A stretch of 64,000 bases of DNA from Streptomyces griseoincarnatus. GTDB taxonomy: Bacteria; Actinomycetota; Actinomycetes; Streptomycetales; Streptomycetaceae. The notes beneath the pieces were generated by a model that was not told the DNA's origin, searched no databases, and was given only the letters and a program-made list of their open reading frames with translations. Below are positions 61,665 through 64,000 of this stretch, piece after piece (the stretch's first letter is position 1; every line of letters starts with the position of its first letter). The stretch covers positions 44,532 to 108,531 of the forward strand of contig BMTH01000019.1 of the NCBI GenBank assembly GCA_014649575.1, read 5' to 3'. A program made the position numbers and the translations under genes.

Positions 61665-62360
61665 TTACCGGAAAGTTCGCCCCGGCAACGCGCACTCCTC
61701 ACACATGACCGTCTTATCCCTGGCCAGCTCCCCACGCTGAGCGACCCGCCATCGAGCCTCTTCCAAGAGCCAGTCATACGAGCGGATGAGGACACGTTCG
61801 CGGAAGATCAACGACTTCAATCGCTCTTGATCGGCCAACGAACGATGGTGACGACGGCCGATGATCACGATGCCGCTGGCCAGGTGATCGATACCGATGA
61901 GCCCCAAGCCCTGATCAGCTCGACTCCGCCGAGCGAGATCTCGGTTCGCCGCCAGCCAGTCCCGCCAGTCTTGGACCTGGCTCAGCCCTTTGCGTAGTTC
62001 CTTCCTCGGCTGGCCGTCTTGGGTAAAAAGCTGCACAACCGGACTCTCGAGTTCAACCAGCGTCCAGTGCACTCCCCCGCTGTCGAGGCGAGCCGTCAGG
62101 AAATCTGGCACATAGCGCCCGCCAAGGCTCACTTGAGGCAGCACCCATCGGCAGTTCGCTCTTAGCTCCCCCGCAAGGACGCCTGGGTGATCTTCAAAGA
62201 AACGCTGAAGCGGTCGCTCGTCAGTCGCAGCCTCCAACTCCGACTCATAGGCCGTGATGGTCGCTTCGTCCAAATCTCCCCGTGCTACGCACAGCTTCGG
62301 GTATCCGTTGCGCGTCATTTCAGCGGTGACGTATCTGGCGTACTCCTCATAGTCGTTCAC
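61665..62360 (-). CDS. DUF4263 (Shedu SduA-like) nuclease-domain protein
   Basis: 231 aa. ERPLQRFFEDHPGVL, YVPDFLTARLDSGGVHWTLVELESP and QVQDWRDWLAAN match the DUF4263 pattern. That pattern is a PD-(D/E)XK fold of the Shedu anti-phage system. The ExK position reads E-L-E followed by Ser-Pro, so catalysis needs checking. The GTG at 62360 has only a weak ribosome site. It is shorter than canonical SduA and stands alone. Its place next to an att site makes a defence role plausible. Confidence 0.72.
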   Translation of the reverse strand: MNDYEEYARYVTAEMTRNGYPKLCVARGDLDEATITAYESELEAATDERPLQRFFEDHPGVLAGELRANCRWVLPQVSLGGRYVPDFLTARLDSGGVHWTLVELESPVVQLFTQDGQPRKELRKGLSQVQDWRDWLAANRDLARRSRADQGLGLIGIDHLASGIVIIGRRHHRSLADQERLKSLIFRERVLIRSYDWLLEEARWRVAQRGELARDKTVMCEECALPGRTFR

Positions 62361-62398
62361 GTCAGTGAGTCTGACCGAACGAAGACAGAGATGCAGGT

Positions 62399-62436
62399 GA
62401 AAGCCCCGGATCGCTCCATGGCACTCCGGGGCTTTC
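62399..62436 (-). terminator. terminator after the XRE-integrase gene
   Basis: An 11-bp perfect stem GAAAGCCCCGG/CCGGGGCTTTC (62399-62409 and 62426-62436) with a 16-nt loop lies 24 bp after the stop at 62460. Confidence 0.7.
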
Positions 62437-62459
62437 GTGCGTCGGCCGCGCGAGCCGGT

Positions 62460-63671
62460 TTACTCGTCGGTGTCGTCCTCCTCCCCCAGCCCCTTCAGGA
62501 TTCGGTCGTTCATCTCCTGCTCCTGGCCGTCGACGCACTTGGCGTAGATCTTCAGCAGCACGTCCACCGAGTGGCCCGCGCGAGCGGCGACCTCCGGCGC
62601 CGGCACTCCGGAGTTGAGCCACTGGGAGACGCCCGCGTGCCGAAGGTCGTACGACCGGAAGGCCAGGACCGAGGCCACCTGATCGGGCACGAGAGCCAGT
62701 TCCCGAGCATGCTTCCACGCCCGCGAGTACGACGAGGCCGCGATCACGTTGCCCCGCTCGCTGGAGAACAGCCGGCCGTCCTCCGCCGTGCCGAACTCCT
62801 CCAGGTGCTCGCGGAGCAGCCGTACCAGCGGAGGCGGAACCGGCACGATGCGCACCTCACCGTGGGTCCGCTGCTTCAAGCCGCGCCGATCGTGTGGCTC
62901 CCCGGAGTCCGTCCATGCCTTCCCGGCTGTGGGCCGGGTCTCCGTCAACTCGATGCGGCCCCAGCCCGACGCCGGGAGCGTGCAGTCGGAGCGCCGCAGT
63001 CCCAGGGCCTCCCCAGGCCGCATGGCCGCGTAATACAGGCACCCAAAGAACGCCCGCAGTCGTCGACCGCTGGCCCGGTCATAGCCACCCACGTACGTGA
63101 GGGCGGTCAGTAACTCCCGGGCCTGACGAGGATTGACCACCACACGGCGGTCAACCTCCTGGACGGCTCGCTTGCCCCGCTTGCGCCTCACCCGGCTCAG
63201 CGGGTTCGAGGGCAGCGCCTCCAGCTCAACGCCGTACTCCAGGACGTTCGCCGCAGGGGCCGAGTCCGGCGCACTCTCGAAGACGTGACGGGCGTACTCC
63301 GCACTCTGGAGCAGGCCAGGCAGAACGACGCACTGGAAGGACCGAACCGACCGAGCACCGCGGACCGCGTCATCAACGACGAGCCCAGCGGGCAGCCCTG
63401 CCGCTTCGGAATCGGTGTCGATTGCAGACTCAACGGCGACGAGCAGGTCACGGACCTCCCGGGCCGCCGACTCGTCGAGGCTGAGCGCCCGGCGCAGCCG
63501 GTCCAGCACATCGACGCTAGGAACCAAGCGCCCGGTCTCCACCTTGGAGACCGTCGGCTGACCAACGCCGGCCCGATGAGCCAGAGCAGCACCCGTCAGG
63601 CCAGCCTCCGCACGCAGAGCCCGAAGACGTGCCCCAAGCACCCTCATCCGCTCGCGCCGTTCACTCCCCAT
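62460..63671 (-). CDS. XRE/DUF5753-tyrosine recombinase fusion protein
   Basis: 403 aa, one continuous frame. Residues 8-65 are an XRE helix-turn-helix (GARLRALRAEAGLTGAALAHRAGVGQPTVSKVETG). About 95-135 resembles the start of DUF5753 (VRSFQCVVLPGLLQSAEYARHV). From about 140 the sequence becomes integrase (ANVLEYGVELEALPSNPL). The catalytic domain is complete: Arg218 (AAMRPGEALGL), the HxxR box YDLRHA, GHS and Tyr376 (LLKIYAKC). The arm-binding and most of the core-binding parts are missing. A deletion that joined a regulator gene to an integrase gene in frame is the simplest explanation. Whether it is active is unknown. Confidence 0.8.
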   Translation of the reverse strand: MGSERRERMRVLGARLRALRAEAGLTGAALAHRAGVGQPTVSKVETGRLVPSVDVLDRLRRALSLDESAAREVRDLLVAVESAIDTDSEAAGLPAGLVVDDAVRGARSVRSFQCVVLPGLLQSAEYARHVFESAPDSAPAANVLEYGVELEALPSNPLSRVRRKRGKRAVQEVDRRVVVNPRQARELLTALTYVGGYDRASGRRLRAFFGCLYYAAMRPGEALGLRRSDCTLPASGWGRIELTETRPTAGKAWTDSGEPHDRRGLKQRTHGEVRIVPVPPPLVRLLREHLEEFGTAEDGRLFSSERGNVIAASSYSRAWKHARELALVPDQVASVLAFRSYDLRHAGVSQWLNSGVPAPEVAARAGHSVDVLLKIYAKCVDGQEQEMNDRILKGLGEEDDTDE

Positions 63672-64000
63672 ACCCAGGGTTCTACACCACGAGCCGACAG
63701 CGACCAGGCGCAAGAGCAGCATCAACAGCCACCAGCATGAGCGTGATTCAAAGTCTCTCTACTGGTTCAAGGCGGCTCGCTCCGCTCACCGCGCGCGACC
63801 CGGCCCCCGGCCGGGCCTGCGCTCTTGTCTCCGCCCCGCTCCAGCCCGGCCGACGCCCGTGCCGCGCGCACAGCAATCAGCCGCCTGATGCCAGATAAGG
63901 GATACGTCGTGGCTGGGGCGGTCGGCTCCACGGCTTTAGAGGTCGTTCTCTTTCCGAACCTCGTGTGCGGTTTCCGCTGGTCAGGCATGAGATAGCGGCT
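63672..64000. other. end of window, no convincing gene
   Basis: 329 bp of very GC-rich sequence upstream of the fusion gene. A 73-codon frame on the minus strand (63767-63988) has odd Arg/Gly/Ala-rich composition and no ribosome site. The promoter of the fusion gene should lie in the first 100 bp. Confidence 0.4.

Larger units (their letters stand above)
61487..63671. mobile_element. remnant of a second element at the same tRNA site
   Basis: To the right of attR are possible arm sites, a DUF4263 defence-type gene, a terminator and an integrase-like gene with its 3' end toward the att sequence. This repeats the int-att layout of the intact element. The integrase is fused to a foreign regulator N-terminus, and no replication or transfer genes remain. 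Another tRNA-end copy was not found before the window ends. Confidence 0.6.

Noticed and set aside
63767..63988. 73-codon frame at the right edge
   Set aside because: Arg/Gly/Ala-rich shadow-like composition, no ribosome site.

Overview
The window looks like a core chromosomal segment of a Streptomyces species. It is very GC-rich with strong third-position bias, uses GTG and TTG starts often, and carries an actinobacterial gene order: the atpIBEFHAGDC operon, glyA, a low-molecular-weight phosphatase homologue, Sua5, prmC, prfA, rpmE, rho, thrB, thrC, hom and lysA in a row. From memory this matches the S. coelicolor region around rho, the ATP synthase genes and chiC. No search was run.

Layout. 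1-10.8 kb: end of an ABC exporter pair, a small zinc-ribbon protein, a luciferase-like oxidoreductase, the mismatch endonuclease NucS, a membrane-anchored ATPase, a STAS protein, a 3-hydroxyacyl-CoA dehydrogenase, a maltokinase-cap-like protein and a PduO-type cobalamin adenosyltransferase. 10.9-15.7 kb: two small membrane proteins, then the chiS-chiR two-component system and secreted chitinase chiC, with paired direct repeats in the chiC promoter. 15.7-24.1 kb: a DUF2550 protein and the nine-gene ATP synthase operon on the minus strand. 24.4-35 kb: a cell-envelope glycosyltransferase, glyA, translation genes (Sua5, prmC, prfA, rpmE), a secreted trypsin-like protease with VCBS-type repeats, and rho. 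35.4-42.7 kb: threonine and lysine synthesis (thrB, thrC, hom, lysA), an ArgS-like protein without its catalytic core, and a single-domain response regulator.

42.9-61.5 kb is an integrated element of the AICE (actinomycete integrative and conjugative element) type. It sits in the 3' half of a tRNA-Arg(CCG) gene and is bounded by 43-bp perfect direct repeats (42891-42933 and 61444-61486). On the minus strand it carries a compact, overlapping conjugation, replication and excision block: a small acidic protein, a Pycsar-effector-like membrane protein, a spread-type membrane protein, a zinc protein, an FtsK/TraB translocase, several small membrane or zinc proteins, a primase-polymerase, a DUF3987 protein, xis and int. 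On the right is a control module (XRE regulator, Nudix hydrolase, HD hydrolase, double-winged-helix GntR repressor). The defence cargo is a Hachiman pair (hamA, hamB) on the right and a PD-(D/E)XK nuclease-like gene on the left. Three leaders in the element contain a perfect hairpin next to the 9-mer GTCGAAGGG. Two of them share an identical 15-nt loop, with a compensatory change in the stem. Inverted clusters of a CCACAGAAA motif lie between the replication gene and xis.

Beyond the second att copy (61.5-63.7 kb) is what looks like the remnant of a second element that used the same tRNA: possible integrase arm sites, a DUF4263 (Shedu-type) nuclease-like gene, and an unusual in-frame fusion of an XRE/DUF5753 regulator to a tyrosine-recombinase catalytic domain.
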